Shown: positions 18,301-27,257, numbered from the stretch's first letter. The stretch: 64,000 bases of DNA from a virus (IMGVR_UViG_3300036770_001780:30361-94360); one strand, 5' to 3'. Notes: generated by a model from the letters alone, not told the origin. Translations and numbers: made by a program.

Positions 18301-20653
18301 TATTGGCCTTGAGTTCACGTCAGGGACTGGCACTGACGCTGGGAACACTTTCTTCTACCGGGTTTACTACGACTACCTAGCTAACGCCATAAATGCAAGC
18401 ACGCTGACGGCAGCCGACAACGGGAAGACTTACGAGATATTGTTTGCAGGGACGACCGACTTTACCACTATCGGTGCGGCAAGCAGTACAGTGGGACTGA
18501 CGTTTGTGAAGTCGGGCGCTGGAGCTACGGGAACTGGCTCAGTAATAGAAGTAGACGCTGGCGCTATATCAAACGCATCTTCTGGCCGTCAAATCGCAGA
18601 GTTTCCACTTCAACAATTAAGTAACGCTTCTTCAGGAAGAGAGGCTCGCGCCGCCTTATTCAGCCTTCATGGGTTATCGAAGGCATACAACACATTCCAC
18701 AACTTTGCCTACACATTCATACCTCTTTCCGATGTAATCAAGGGCAGGGTAACGGACTGGGACGACCTGGGCCACCCATTTGATAAGAGGCTCTTCAACG
18801 TAACCATTGAGTACGACAACAACAATACAAACCTAGTCTTACTACTAGATACCATTAGTGGATTAAATAGCGCCACTACAACCCTTGGAGCGCAGACTAT
18901 CACTCTTCCGGCCAAGGTCGGCAGGGCTAAGAGCAGTATCCCCATTACCGCCGATATCATCGCCAAGATGGTAAGGATCCGCCCTCAAGTAGCTACAACT
19001 GATTACCAGATATTCAACTACTCCTTCCAGAAGGAAGACTACCCAAGGGATATCGTCAATAACACCGACTGGTCGGACCTTGGTTATGCATACGAGAAGA
19101 GGCTGTATCAGTTGTATATCAATTGCGACACCAACAGTCAGAACGTCAGTGTCGCCATTGAAGCAGACGGCGCTGTGCTTCAGACTGTCACTGTAAACGG
19201 AAGCGCGACGAATCGTATGCAGACGATTCCGATCAATAAAGACCTGATCGGAAAGCTAATCAGGCTAAAGGTGTCCGGTGCTATCCCTTCTGGAGGAAAG
19301 TTCCAGTTATTCGACTTCAAGTTTGATTACGAGAAACTCCCCCAGCCTGCCGTCCTATCTACTCCGTGGACGGACTTTGGATACGACTACTTGAAGTACG
19401 CCGAGCAAGTCAGCTTCGATGTGAATACGAACAATCAGCCTGTTCCTGTTTCAATCTACGGAGACGGCGTACTAATGCAGACCGTGACCGTGACCGGCAC
19501 TCAGGCTAATAGGAACCAGATTATAACACTGGATCCGGGGCTTACTTTCCGTACAATGAGGCTTGAAGTTGGTGTTATTCCGGCAGGCGGAAGGTTCCAG
19601 TTATGGGATTATAGGCCAATCTTCCGACCAGCGGATAAGGGAGAGGTTTACCACACGTTCGACTGGGACAACCTTGAGCATCCATACGACAAAAAGATCA
19701 GCGAAGTAACCATTGAGTTCGAGACTACTACCGCTGACGTAAGAATAGCTATCGACACGCTATCAGGCATAGACGGGAACACCAGAACCACTCCCTTCCA
19801 AACCCTAACCCTACCCAACACTAGCGGGAATAGAGGCTTTAAGACGTTCCCGATCAACGAGACGATATGCAAGATGGTTCGGGTCCGTGCCCTTGGACAG
19901 CTATCTGACAACAAACTGCTTGCCTCGTTCAAGATGTGGGGATATAGGTTCGGCAACACGATCCCGTATCCTCCCGATATTCAGCGGTTTTCTGAATGGA
20001 CCGACTTGGATTACCCTTGCGACAAGATATTCCGTGGAGTCGGCCTTACGATTGATACTGGCGGCGTGAACTGCACTGTTAATCTTGAAGTCGATGGAGT
20101 CATTAAAGAGACTTTCACGGTCAACACTACAAGCGCGTCCCGGCAGGTATTTCTGACCGCACAAGACAATGTGGAAATCATTGGGAAGATGTATCGCCTT
20201 ACCTTCATCCCAGGAGTTAACGGCAAAGCGCAAGTATTCGGCGTGCCGCAATTTAACACGGTAAAAGACTCTTGCCCATTTGTCTTTCTTGACAGCTACG
20301 AGCAAGGTCTAGGAAGCGCGGGGTATTCGGCATTGAAGCAGTTCTGGGCTGATTACAAGTGCGCTGGGAGCATAATCATTAAGTTCTACAACGAAGAAAA
20401 TGTCTTGTTCTATTCCAAGACGCTTCCGCCACACGCATCTAGGGACGTGCAAAGATTCTACTTGCCATCGAAAAATGGTAACGTGATAAACAAGAGCAAG
20501 AAGCATCGGATAACGATTGAGTCCGCAGACCCGGCTCTGCCGTTTAAGTGGTACAGGGACACCTCCAGGCTGGAGTACATTAACCTGTCATCCGATCAGC
20601 GCCAAGGGTATTATCAATTTATCCCGTGGACCAATATGCAATTGCCGGTATAA
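15329..20653 (+). CDS. large tail protein (nozzle/fibre-like) with five C-terminal repeats
   Basis: 1774 aa. The N-terminal part (KIDINQLQDGQYSFLLN, then GSLSPRYG) and the segment near residues 710-840, with NRMWVSGD, ILYSSKTG and NEIWFLSNDGIY motifs, look like beta-propeller blades of T7 gp12/P22 gp10-type nozzle proteins. Near residues 1025-1090 is a small domain of the YEILFAGTTDFTTIGAA type common in phage fibres. From about residue 1130 to 1650 there are five tandem ~100-residue beta repeats. The product would form the tail tip or host-contact structure. Confidence 0.7.
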   Translation: MAQNVTQRFPFSNKGVVQKIDINQLQDGQYSFLLNTVSEQEGSLSPRYGHLNLTGSWPSGTPAYATSLHVSQIGATSTPTFFLSEGTNIYRKIGPSGNYELIAYNVSTSNKRPGIATYKTDQVGTTGMTYIATGYNAYPGGDYTRGMIRNNGVAASTAKYWGIIPPAKPALITPSTMTIKDIVVTGSSGTINLANNRATNNIASATEEPSGSKFWKITLSGSPSPQWLPGVYITDGSGQASVIEKVDKNGVVYAYFANQPTTSITAKETATITASSAGVPFSVSSATFSPLVDLSFGQQNEDEGYISDDTVALSFYTQYPERIYDIRLRLYVSNDDYYEKAISPGEAQNLQNAATSNSTTDPDNPEAASELWNYGRALESNDYTIPTGVKINYDQTQAGLNPAFLTPSKSGVGGWSQVEISKRSFVAVGGSGSPVDGSGRLSWANITKVEVLVRPVLATDVVSFKLGAIFAYGGKGINSNYNAKLTPYRYVYTYKNSATGAESNPSIEMVPENGLNLIRQGINVNMLGIDQTDTQSFSSEVDKIYVYRSGGSFVDGFYRRVGIINNVDAGAVNFIDTADDISIAGAPIAEFDNDAPVTSDIGFEYRAKTSGAITRNVLSTITLTDITYPGGGDLRSILTPGTVVNIGGASDLATAANTTGKQESCIVLSVGASSFTTYTQYDHVTGEYITWDTNAGKSCDVLCSALNRMWVSGDTANPHILYSSKTGRPESFPVINEITGNPHVIAVSSPDNPINGIAEFNSEIVCLCQNGIYTVRLDNGRLIGPFKTPANRGLVLKHAWGYVDNEIWFLSNDGIYAWGGGSVRKVTFAIDFIFNRKKVNDIAFFDRSNSTYYPLCNIQQKNNEVFFNYINSDGWFFILRYNLLFDRWSLDEVYDPAQLQYPNGESTRNGINLRPTAITALAAEKASGKLYASKTIATGDWNDPGGASFGMSLIDYDEVSTYTDNGEPIYYQAETKFYDMGAALVKKNFTDIGLEFTSGTGTDAGNTFFYRVYYDYLANAINASTLTAADNGKTYEILFAGTTDFTTIGAASSTVGLTFVKSGAGATGTGSVIEVDAGAISNASSGRQIAEFPLQQLSNASSGREARAALFSLHGLSKAYNTFHNFAYTFIPLSDVIKGRVTDWDDLGHPFDKRLFNVTIEYDNNNTNLVLLLDTISGLNSATTTLGAQTITLPAKVGRAKSSIPITADIIAKMVRIRPQVATTDYQIFNYSFQKEDYPRDIVNNTDWSDLGYAYEKRLYQLYINCDTNSQNVSVAIEADGAVLQTVTVNGSATNRMQTIPINKDLIGKLIRLKVSGAIPSGGKFQLFDFKFDYEKLPQPAVLSTPWTDFGYDYLKYAEQVSFDVNTNNQPVPVSIYGDGVLMQTVTVTGTQANRNQIITLDPGLTFRTMRLEVGVIPAGGRFQLWDYRPIFRPADKGEVYHTFDWDNLEHPYDKKISEVTIEFETTTADVRIAIDTLSGIDGNTRTTPFQTLTLPNTSGNRGFKTFPINETICKMVRVRALGQLSDNKLLASFKMWGYRFGNTIPYPPDIQRFSEWTDLDYPCDKIFRGVGLTIDTGGVNCTVNLEVDGVIKETFTVNTTSASRQVFLTAQDNVEIIGKMYRLTFIPGVNGKAQVFGVPQFNTVKDSCPFVFLDSYEQGLGSAGYSALKQFWADYKCAGSIIIKFYNEENVLFYSKTLPPHASRDVQRFYLPSKNGNVINKSKKHRITIESADPALPFKWYRDTSRLEYINLSSDQRQGYYQFIPWTNMQLPV
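18721..20270 (+). repeat. five tandem ~100-codon repeats in the tail protein
   Basis: Units begin near 18740, 19060, 19360, 19655 and 19995. Each opens W-[DST]-[DN]-[LF] then a [GDE]-[HY]-P/Y-x-[DEL]-K-like turn (WDDLGHPFDK, WSDLGYAYEK, WTDFGYDYLK, WDNLEHPYDK, WTDLDYPCDK). Each continues with an alternating strand, a QT-x-T-like strand and a K-[LM]-[IVY]-R-[LIV] strand, ending in a GxFQL-like strand in several units. Sequence identity is low, so the duplications are old. Confidence 0.8.
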
Positions 20654-20656
20654 CAC

Positions 20657-21277
20657 ATGGAAACCAAAGAACCAGATAGCAGATTATCAGTTCGCAAGGA
20701 AGACTTGGACGACCAAGAGTTATACCGCCTAAATCAAGTCATAAGCGATCTGTACTCTAAGATAAACTCCGCTCGGGATGGCGCTGGAGATGGGTCTTCG
20801 AGGAACTTCACGCGATCTGGCGTTAAGCCTTCTGATGGAGTGACTTCCTCTCTCCCGCCTCCGGCTCCTCCTGGATCTACTGGCGCAGGAGAGTACTTTA
20901 TTCGTTTTGTGGATGAAAGCAATTCGGTAGCGGCTGGCACTGACATCGGAACTACTTGGGGTAGGATTGATTGCGCCACTGGAGAGTCAGTAAAAGTTCA
21001 GGAGATCGGAATCGTTTCCAGGATACCTCCATCCGGTGCCTCTTTTATCGTAGACATACTTTACTCAATAGACTCCGGGGCGACGTGGACTAGCCTATTC
21101 CCATTAGGAACCGCCAACAAGCTAGTCTTGCCTTCCGGTTCGAGGGTAGCAACAAATACCAACTTTGCAGTATCCGTACTCCCGCGAAATGCCCTACTGA
21201 GGACTGATTACCTTCAGGTAGGTTCTAGTATCAGTGGAGGCGGTATTGTGATAACCTTAAACGGAGAGATAATCTAA
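20657..21277 (+). CDS. tail/fibre-associated protein
   Basis: 206 aa. A helical N-terminus (about 1-45) is followed by a Pro/Gly/Ser linker and a beta-rich C-terminal domain from about residue 85. That is a usual layout for a small fibre or fibre-attachment subunit: helical docking end, beta distal end. It overlaps the next gene as TAATG. Confidence 0.6.
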   Translation: METKEPDSRLSVRKEDLDDQELYRLNQVISDLYSKINSARDGAGDGSSRNFTRSGVKPSDGVTSSLPPPAPPGSTGAGEYFIRFVDESNSVAAGTDIGTTWGRIDCATGESVKVQEIGIVSRIPPSGASFIVDILYSIDSGATWTSLFPLGTANKLVLPSGSRVATNTNFAVSVLPRNALLRTDYLQVGSSISGGGIVITLNGEII

Positions 21278-22707
21278 TGAATATTCCCTACGCTTCACCT
21301 ATTGAGTTTGTCGCTATAAATGGATCGGACGCGGCAACCCACATTGATGAGCTGTATGACGTGTTAGATGATTGCCAGTGGGTGTTGTCGGACACGACTG
21401 GAACCGCAGTTGCGACCATTACTAGTACAAATGCTTCTAATGGCGATACCGTAACCGTTGGGACGATTGTATACAAATTTGTAAACACACTCGCAGCCGC
21501 GTACGACGTTCTGATCGGAGCTACGGCGGATGATACGGCAGATAATCTTGCCGCCGCGATCAATGACACTTCCGGAGAGGGCGTTCAGTACGGAACGGGG
21601 ACAGCGGCGAATCCGGATGTTACTGCTGTGTCCAGTGTGGCGACCGTTACCGTCACCAACATATCAACAGGGGCTGTGTCGGTCTCTTTGAGCGCGAATG
21701 CCTCATTTCGCGTAACGTGGTCAAGTCTATTCACAACAGGGGGTGGATTTGCGGCATACAGCAGAGCGGATCACCCATGCGGATATCAGGTTAGGCTTAA
21801 TGCTTACATAGGATCCACTTCTCCTTCCTCTACTGTTCGAAATGTCTTTTATCGAGTTTCAAGCGCAGACGTAAGTAGAAATATAAATAGAGTATTCGTC
21901 ACAATGGCTGCCACCAGGACGTACAGGGTAAGGGCAACTCCTTACGATTGCTTTGTGTTTCGAACTGGAACTACAAGTGATAATTTCTATTGTGGCGCTT
22001 TGTGGAATCCTGTCGAGTGGGCACCACCTGCAATCACCGCAATTACAACCGGATCGCCAACCACCATAACCCAGACAGCACACGGATTAAGCACTGGACA
22101 AGATGTAACTCTTTGCGGTATTACTGGATCTGCTTCATGGGAAGGAACAACCGGAAGTCCCTACCCTGTTAATGTTGTAGACGCAGACAACTATACTATA
22201 CCGCTCGACTCCACTTCCTTTGGAACTCCTGTTTCTCTTGGAACAGCCGGAGACAACTCCCAAATAAGCCTAGCTATACTCGTAGCAGGAGTAGGGTCTA
22301 GTAGTAATAACTTTAGAAGCGATATATCTTTAGAATTATTCGACCCTTCTCAAGTGTCCTCAGGCTGGGCACACCTAAATGGAACTGTCTATTCAGATAG
22401 GTCCATAGCCAGCACGATAGCATGTTGCGCTATAACTCCTCTCACTAATTCATCGCTTAGGGTTGGAGATTCTAACTACTATGTATATCAGCCAGCGATA
22501 GTATCACTTGCTGGACAAACATTGACGTTCCCAAAACTAATGGGGTGTATATGGAACGCTGTCATGTATCAAGCGCCGGGAGCGGTCGAGACCGACCTAG
22601 ACCAAATACCATTAGATTCAAGAAAGTTTTACAACCTCAAGATAGGCAATATCTCTCCCCTCGCACAGAGAGGCGCGCTCTTCATAGAGGTTCCAGCGGC
22701 TCCATAA
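21277..22707 (+). CDS. tail fibre-like protein with FCCH-type domain
   Basis: 476 aa. Residues about 60-130 carry a pattern seen in phage tail proteins (GATADDTADNLAAAIND followed by a TGTAANPDVTA stretch). Residues about 245-330 resemble the FCCH-like phage domain: AITTGSPTTITQTAHGLSTG, then an ITGSASWEGT segment and VNVVDADNYTIPL. The C-terminal part is beta-rich and Ser/Gly-rich. It probably forms part of the distal tail structure. Confidence 0.6.
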   Translation: MNIPYASPIEFVAINGSDAATHIDELYDVLDDCQWVLSDTTGTAVATITSTNASNGDTVTVGTIVYKFVNTLAAAYDVLIGATADDTADNLAAAINDTSGEGVQYGTGTAANPDVTAVSSVATVTVTNISTGAVSVSLSANASFRVTWSSLFTTGGGFAAYSRADHPCGYQVRLNAYIGSTSPSSTVRNVFYRVSSADVSRNINRVFVTMAATRTYRVRATPYDCFVFRTGTTSDNFYCGALWNPVEWAPPAITAITTGSPTTITQTAHGLSTGQDVTLCGITGSASWEGTTGSPYPVNVVDADNYTIPLDSTSFGTPVSLGTAGDNSQISLAILVAGVGSSSNNFRSDISLELFDPSQVSSGWAHLNGTVYSDRSIASTIACCAITPLTNSSLRVGDSNYYVYQPAIVSLAGQTLTFPKLMGCIWNAVMYQAPGAVETDLDQIPLDSRKFYNLKIGNISPLAQRGALFIEVPAAP

Positions 22708-22717
22708 GGTAAAGACC

Positions 22718-23044
22718 ATGCCAAGAGTAACGTTTGAGCAAGTGCAGTGGGGCGATCTGTCCAGCAAGAACTACGGATCCGGTAGCGGAATCGGAAGCTT
22801 TGCCGAAGACGTAATTCAGCACGAGATAGAATACGAAACCGATGGAAAATTTGGCGGACCAGAAAGCTTTACGGACTCTACGCCAAATACATACAACGCC
22901 GCCATGCTTGACGTATCGGTTTCGTCTCTAAGGAATGAGATAGTAAGGGCTGCTAAAATCGAACCAAGGGTGATAGCTGGTGCCGTCATCATATACGACG
23001 GTGCACTAATATTCGGTAATTGTTACTCTGTTGGGTGGCGGTAG
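22718..23044 (+). CDS. hypothetical protein
   Basis: 108 aa, with a Gly/Ser-rich N-terminal stretch and a hydrophobic end (VIAGAVIIYDGALIFGNCYSV) that reads as beta strands rather than a membrane helix. An ATAAGGTAAAGACC leader precedes the ATG. It lies between fibre genes and the GNAT-like gene. No family recognised. Confidence 0.65.
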   Translation: MPRVTFEQVQWGDLSSKNYGSGSGIGSFAEDVIQHEIEYETDGKFGGPESFTDSTPNTYNAAMLDVSVSSLRNEIVRAAKIEPRVIAGAVIIYDGALIFGNCYSVGWR

Positions 23045-23074
23045 TCAACTGCAATTTCTTCAGTAAGGAATCGA

Positions 23075-23623
23075 ATGATAGCAATAGAGCCAATTAACAA
23101 ATTCCCCGACCTAATCGGATTATGGTATCTGACGATGGCCCACTCGGGACGGGCAAGCAGCGTCTTTTACTCGTTCCCTCACGACCTTAAAACATCTCTC
23201 GACTGGGCGATGAACACGACGGCCTTCTATGGGGCTTTCCGAGGTAAAGAACTGATCGGCGCTGGCTGGGTGGATAATCTACTGGTAATCGGATCCGATC
23301 CTCCAATGACCAAGGCAGAACTAGGGTTTGGGTTCATGCCTAGCTGTAGTATATTCGAGGCTTTACACGCTGGCCGTCTCATGTTAGACTATACCTTTGA
23401 CGTGTACGGTATCGACTTCCTGTTTGGTACAACTCCTTTATCAAATAAAGCCGCACTCGCATACGCCAAAAGATTAGGGCTAAGGCAATACGAGCCAGTC
23501 GATAATTTCTGTACCTACCAAGGCAAGATCGACGCTTGCGTAACCTCAGCCGTATCAAAGGAGGCATGGATTGAGCGAAGAAACAAAGAAGAATATCGAG
23601 TCGTTTCTAAAGTCGGCTCGTAA
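23075..23623 (+). CDS. GNAT-like acetyltransferase
   Basis: 182 aa. The pattern FYGAFRGKELIGAGWVDNLL, then AELGFGFMPS, then YGIDFLFGTTPLSNKAALAYAKRLGLR matches the strand 2-4 and A-motif/B-motif layout of GNAT N-acetyltransferases, including the N-x-A-A-x-x-x-A-x-x-x-G ending. The acetyl-CoA loop is not a textbook Q/RxxGxG, so activity is uncertain. Its last 53 bases overlap the start of recA. Confidence 0.6.
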   Translation: MIAIEPINKFPDLIGLWYLTMAHSGRASSVFYSFPHDLKTSLDWAMNTTAFYGAFRGKELIGAGWVDNLLVIGSDPPMTKAELGFGFMPSCSIFEALHAGRLMLDYTFDVYGIDFLFGTTPLSNKAALAYAKRLGLRQYEPVDNFCTYQGKIDACVTSAVSKEAWIERRNKEEYRVVSKVGS

Positions 23624-24548
23624 GGAATTTGGCGATGAGTCTGTAATCACCGCCAAGGATAAAAAGACCAACGTAGATGTCATATCAACTGGCTCTGTGA
23701 AGATAGACATCGCTACCGGAATCGGCGGAATCCCTCGTGGAAGGATTACGGAAGTCTTTGGAATGGAATCGTCTGGCAAGACTACGCTTGCCCTGCAAGC
23801 CGCCGCAAACTGCCAGAAAGCAGGCCATAGCGTCCTGTTCGTTGACGTAGAGCACGCCCTCGACCCGAAGTACGCCCGTAACCTCGGTATCGACATGGAC
23901 GAGTTGATTATAAGTCAGCCTGATAACGGAGAGCAGGCGTTGGACATCATCAAGTTCGGCTTGCAGTCTAAGGCCTTCGGTATGATTGTACTTGACTCAG
24001 TAGCCTCACTGGTTCCCCGAGTGGTCTTCGAGGGCGACATGGCAGATGCTAATGTTGGCATAGTGGCAAGACTAATGTCTAAGGCTTGTCCGCTCTTTGC
24101 TGACCTAGCATCTGACGCCAACACAGCCGTTTTAATGATTAACCAGATACGGTCTACCATCGGAATATCGTACGGAGATCCCACGGTCACCAGCGGAGGA
24201 AAGGCGCTGAAGTTCTACGCTTCAGTCCGTATGCAAACGTTCCGCTCTACTCTTCACAAAGATGGCGAGCTGGTGGTGGGTAATACTGTAAAAGTGAAAG
24301 TTGTAAAGAACAAGCTGGCCCCGCCTTTCCGTGAGTGCGAAACCGAAATAGTTTACGGCGAAGGGTTTAGCCGGGAAAGCGACCTGATTGATCTTGGTCA
24401 AGAAAAGGGATTTATCGAACGAAGCGGGGCTTGGTACACGATAAACGGAGAGCGATTGCAGGGCAAGGAGAAAGCAACTCAGTACTTGTTAGTTAACCCG
24501 GCTTACTGTTCTGAGTTGGAAGCGCAAGTTATCGCAACCCTCGGGTAG
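23571..24548 (+). CDS. recA: RecA recombinase
   Basis: 325 aa ATP-dependent strand-exchange protein. Walker A is GMESSGKT at residues 64-71, followed by the LFVDVEHALDPKYARNLGID segment, an IVLDSVASLVPR Walker B and a NQIRSTIGISYGDPTVTSGG L2-like region. The start is TTG at 23571 with a near-perfect AAAGGAGG seven bases upstream; the next in-frame Met lies within Walker A. It is slightly shorter than bacterial RecA (about 350). Its place in the late virion cluster, translationally coupled to the GNAT-like gene, is unusual. Confidence 0.95.
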   Translation: MSEETKKNIESFLKSARKEFGDESVITAKDKKTNVDVISTGSVKIDIATGIGGIPRGRITEVFGMESSGKTTLALQAAANCQKAGHSVLFVDVEHALDPKYARNLGIDMDELIISQPDNGEQALDIIKFGLQSKAFGMIVLDSVASLVPRVVFEGDMADANVGIVARLMSKACPLFADLASDANTAVLMINQIRSTIGISYGDPTVTSGGKALKFYASVRMQTFRSTLHKDGELVVGNTVKVKVVKNKLAPPFRECETEIVYGEGFSRESDLIDLGQEKGFIERSGAWYTINGERLQGKEKATQYLLVNPAYCSELEAQVIATLG

Positions 24549-24566
24549 TATTTTACTTTGATATTG

Positions 24567-24613
24567 GGAGACTCCAAAACCTACAATCTAGGTAGAGGAG
24601 TCTCCTTTTATTT
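24567..24613 (+). terminator. rho-independent terminator after recA
   Basis: GGAGACTCC (24567-24575) pairs perfectly with GGAGTCTCC (24597-24605). An inner CCTAC/GGTAG stem lies at 24580-24584/24591-24595, and TTTTATTT follows. The next gene begins at 24614, immediately after the T-tract, and the only GGAG that could serve it lies inside the 3' arm. The element may therefore also control translation of the downstream gene. Confidence 0.8.
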
Positions 24614-25294
24614 ATGGGCGGCGGAAAACAGCGCAAAGAAACACAGCAACGGCACCAAGCACTTAGCCAACAGCAAGAAGAACTTGGCAAGTACTTTATC
24701 GAGCAGTCCAAGGAAGGACTTGCTCAACGTCAAAAACTCCAGGCCCCGGTAGTAGACCGCTATACTCAGTTAGCATCCGGCGACCCGACAAAGATCATGT
24801 CGGCATCGGCTATTCCTCTAGCCAACCTGACAAGGATGACTCAGCAGGCTCGTGGCAATATTATGGAGATGGCCCCTGGCGCTGCGCGTACAGCCGCGCT
24901 TGGGCAGTTGAGCCGAGAGGCGGCAGGCCAGCAGTCGTCGATGCTGAACCAAGCTTATCTATCTGCTTTCCCTGCCCTTCAGGGACTTGCTTCAGATGCT
25001 GGCGGTATCGGGCTTCAGGCGGCTGGCGCTGGCTATCGTGGAGTAGAGGGCGCTGGAGCAACCAACCAGCAAATCATGCAGATGCAACAACAGCAGAAAG
25101 CATCTCAACTCGGGCTGATTGGCAGCCTTGCTGGTGCGGCTGGAAATATCGCAACTGGCGGCATGTCTGGCGGACTGTCTGGGCTTAGTGGCTTATTCAG
25201 TAGAGGAGGTGCGCCATCCATGACCGGATCACAGGTATCTAATCTAATTGGAGGTCCTACTTCCGGTGGCTTCCTTCCGTTCATGAGGCAATAA
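24614..25294 (+). CDS. internal virion (ejection) protein candidate
   Basis: 226 aa, rich in Gln, Ala and Gly. The N-terminus MGGGKQRKETQQRHQ is charged, the middle is long helices, and Gly-rich stretches near residues 165-200 could be membrane-active. This matches small ejection proteins of short-tailed phages (T7 gp14-like in size and composition). It heads a block of four genes of growing size and overlaps the next as TAATG. ATG 24614 is the first start after an in-frame stop at 24593-24595. Confidence 0.65.
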   Translation: MGGGKQRKETQQRHQALSQQQEELGKYFIEQSKEGLAQRQKLQAPVVDRYTQLASGDPTKIMSASAIPLANLTRMTQQARGNIMEMAPGAARTAALGQLSREAAGQQSSMLNQAYLSAFPALQGLASDAGGIGLQAAGAGYRGVEGAGATNQQIMQMQQQQKASQLGLIGSLAGAAGNIATGGMSGGLSGLSGLFSRGGAPSMTGSQVSNLIGGPTSGGFLPFMRQ

Positions 25295-27246
25295 TGGCAC
25301 AACAAGATCAACTAGGACCGTTCTCTGAGTACCTGACCAAGCCAGCGGCTGCTTCGATGGCTCCTTTCCCGCTGCCGCCCGTGACAGGACTAGAGGGTAC
25401 TGGCGCGGCCATTGGCAATATTGCAATGAACTTTATTAACGGCTTACGCCAAGGCCGTATGCAGAAGTATGCAATGCAAGAGGCTGAGCGTGAGAAGCAG
25501 TTCAACGCTTACCAACAGGCAATCAAGACGGTAGCGGCAAGCGACCTACCGGATCAGCAAAAGCAAATGCTTCACGCCAAGCTGTCTGTTCCGTTGATCC
25601 AGAGTATTGCTGGTGACAAAGAAGCTACTTCTAAGCGAACCGGGAACCCTTTAACCGACGTAGTAAAGAACATCGCAACTGGACTAGTTGGCGGCAATAT
25701 CCCAAAGAAAGGCCAACCTCTTTCCATGGAGCCGGTGGTTGAGGCTTTACAGATGGCGAGTGATCCGTCCCTGTCGAGAACTAGAATACAGTCTCAGCTA
25801 GACAGTCAGGCTGGTTCAAGGATATCGGAAATTCTAAAGTCTCAGCCCGGCGCTGACGTAAAGACATTCATGACCGACCCAGAACTGCGGTCTATCTACT
25901 CGCAGGCTCAGCAAATTCTTGGCCCTTCTGTCAGGCTCCCTTCCGTGGAAAAGGCCTACTCTGAATTTAGGCCAATGACCGAAATGGAAAGGCTGGCCGT
26001 AGAGAAAGAGAAGGAAAGACAGGCAGCGGCAAAAGAGTACGTTAGCGGCGCTCCCGCCCAGCCTACTACTGCAATTCCTTCAGTTGCTCCAACTGAACAA
26101 AGAACAGCCGCTCCGCCGACAGAAGCGCCTCCGCCTGTGGCTCAGAGGACTGAAGGGTTCACGCAGGTCCCCATGGAAACACTAGAGCAAGACAGGATGC
26201 TTGCCATTAGGGCGGGGATGCCTACCAGGGAGTCTCGCGGGGAACCCAAGATGTATATCGACCAATCCACAGGTGAGACATTTCAAGGCTTCACGACAAG
26301 CGGAAAAAGTGGCTTTGGCGTATACCGACCCGATAAGCAGGCTTTGTATTCAAGTGGGGTTAGAGAACTTGCTGCGTCCGAGTTAACCCGACCTACTCCT
26401 CAGCAGGTCGAGAAAGTATACAACACTTCTCTAAATGCCCTAAACGCTTCTGTATCGCCAAAGATATTCCAAGCCTACAAAGGACTCCTTGACTCCATGA
26501 AAGATCAGGGGGACATGAAGGGAATGGATAATGTCATGGCTCAGGCAATATCCGCAGATAGGAGCGAAAAAGAACAGCAGAGCAGGATGGCCCTAGCATA
26601 CGACGCCGCAGAATCCAGGAAAGATGCTAAGTCTGCTCAGTATATCCAGTATATTAACAATCAGCTAGATAAAAACATGGTTGCAAAGCACTATCGGACC
26701 ACCATGTCGTCTGTTGACGGCGCTATGAAAGCCTTGGAAGACGCAAAGAAGGATGGAAATTACAGCTTGGCAGACATGCTCATCATAAGAGCAGTTGCTA
26801 AGCTGACTGATATTACCACTGGCGTGAGAGAAAACGAATACGAATCTTTCGCGGCGGCGCAGGGAAGACTCTCTAGTGTTAGTACACAGTACAGAAACTT
26901 ACTAAAGAACCAAGCGGATAAGTTTGATGCTCCTACAAGAGCGAGATTTGTCAACGTACTCAACAGCCTAACAGGGAAGGCGAGGTCAGAATACTCCGAA
27001 GAGTTGAACAGGCTGAGGGCTGTTGGCTCGGAGATGAATATACCGGGCAAGACTCTTGACGCAGTACTGCCAAAGGTTGCCACTATAACTCGACCGGAAA
27101 GGGATAGAAGCGCTGTCGCCCCTGGGGCTGGTATCGGCACCGCTGGAGGCAAGGTGCTTATGCGCTTACCTGACAACACCTTGGTAAACATTCCTGAAGC
27201 AAACGTAAAAGAAGCTGAAAAGCGTGGGGCCGTAAGGGCGCAGTAA
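25294..27246 (+). CDS. large internal virion protein candidate
   Basis: 650 aa, Gln/Ala/Pro-rich and mostly helical. Residues about 245-285 form a Pro/Ala/Thr linker. The region about 370-560 is long amphipathic helices with a KNLTDIT/AQGRLSS-like pattern, and the C-terminus is short and ordered. Composition and context (second of four ejection-type genes) suggest a protein packed in the head and delivered into the host envelope or cytoplasm. No catalytic motif seen. Confidence 0.6.
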   Translation: MAQQDQLGPFSEYLTKPAAASMAPFPLPPVTGLEGTGAAIGNIAMNFINGLRQGRMQKYAMQEAEREKQFNAYQQAIKTVAASDLPDQQKQMLHAKLSVPLIQSIAGDKEATSKRTGNPLTDVVKNIATGLVGGNIPKKGQPLSMEPVVEALQMASDPSLSRTRIQSQLDSQAGSRISEILKSQPGADVKTFMTDPELRSIYSQAQQILGPSVRLPSVEKAYSEFRPMTEMERLAVEKEKERQAAAKEYVSGAPAQPTTAIPSVAPTEQRTAAPPTEAPPPVAQRTEGFTQVPMETLEQDRMLAIRAGMPTRESRGEPKMYIDQSTGETFQGFTTSGKSGFGVYRPDKQALYSSGVRELAASELTRPTPQQVEKVYNTSLNALNASVSPKIFQAYKGLLDSMKDQGDMKGMDNVMAQAISADRSEKEQQSRMALAYDAAESRKDAKSAQYIQYINNQLDKNMVAKHYRTTMSSVDGAMKALEDAKKDGNYSLADMLIIRAVAKLTDITTGVRENEYESFAAAQGRLSSVSTQYRNLLKNQADKFDAPTRARFVNVLNSLTGKARSEYSEELNRLRAVGSEMNIPGKTLDAVLPKVATITRPERDRSAVAPGAGIGTAGGKVLMRLPDNTLVNIPEANVKEAEKRGAVRAQ

Positions 27247-27257
27247 AGGATCCGGTA

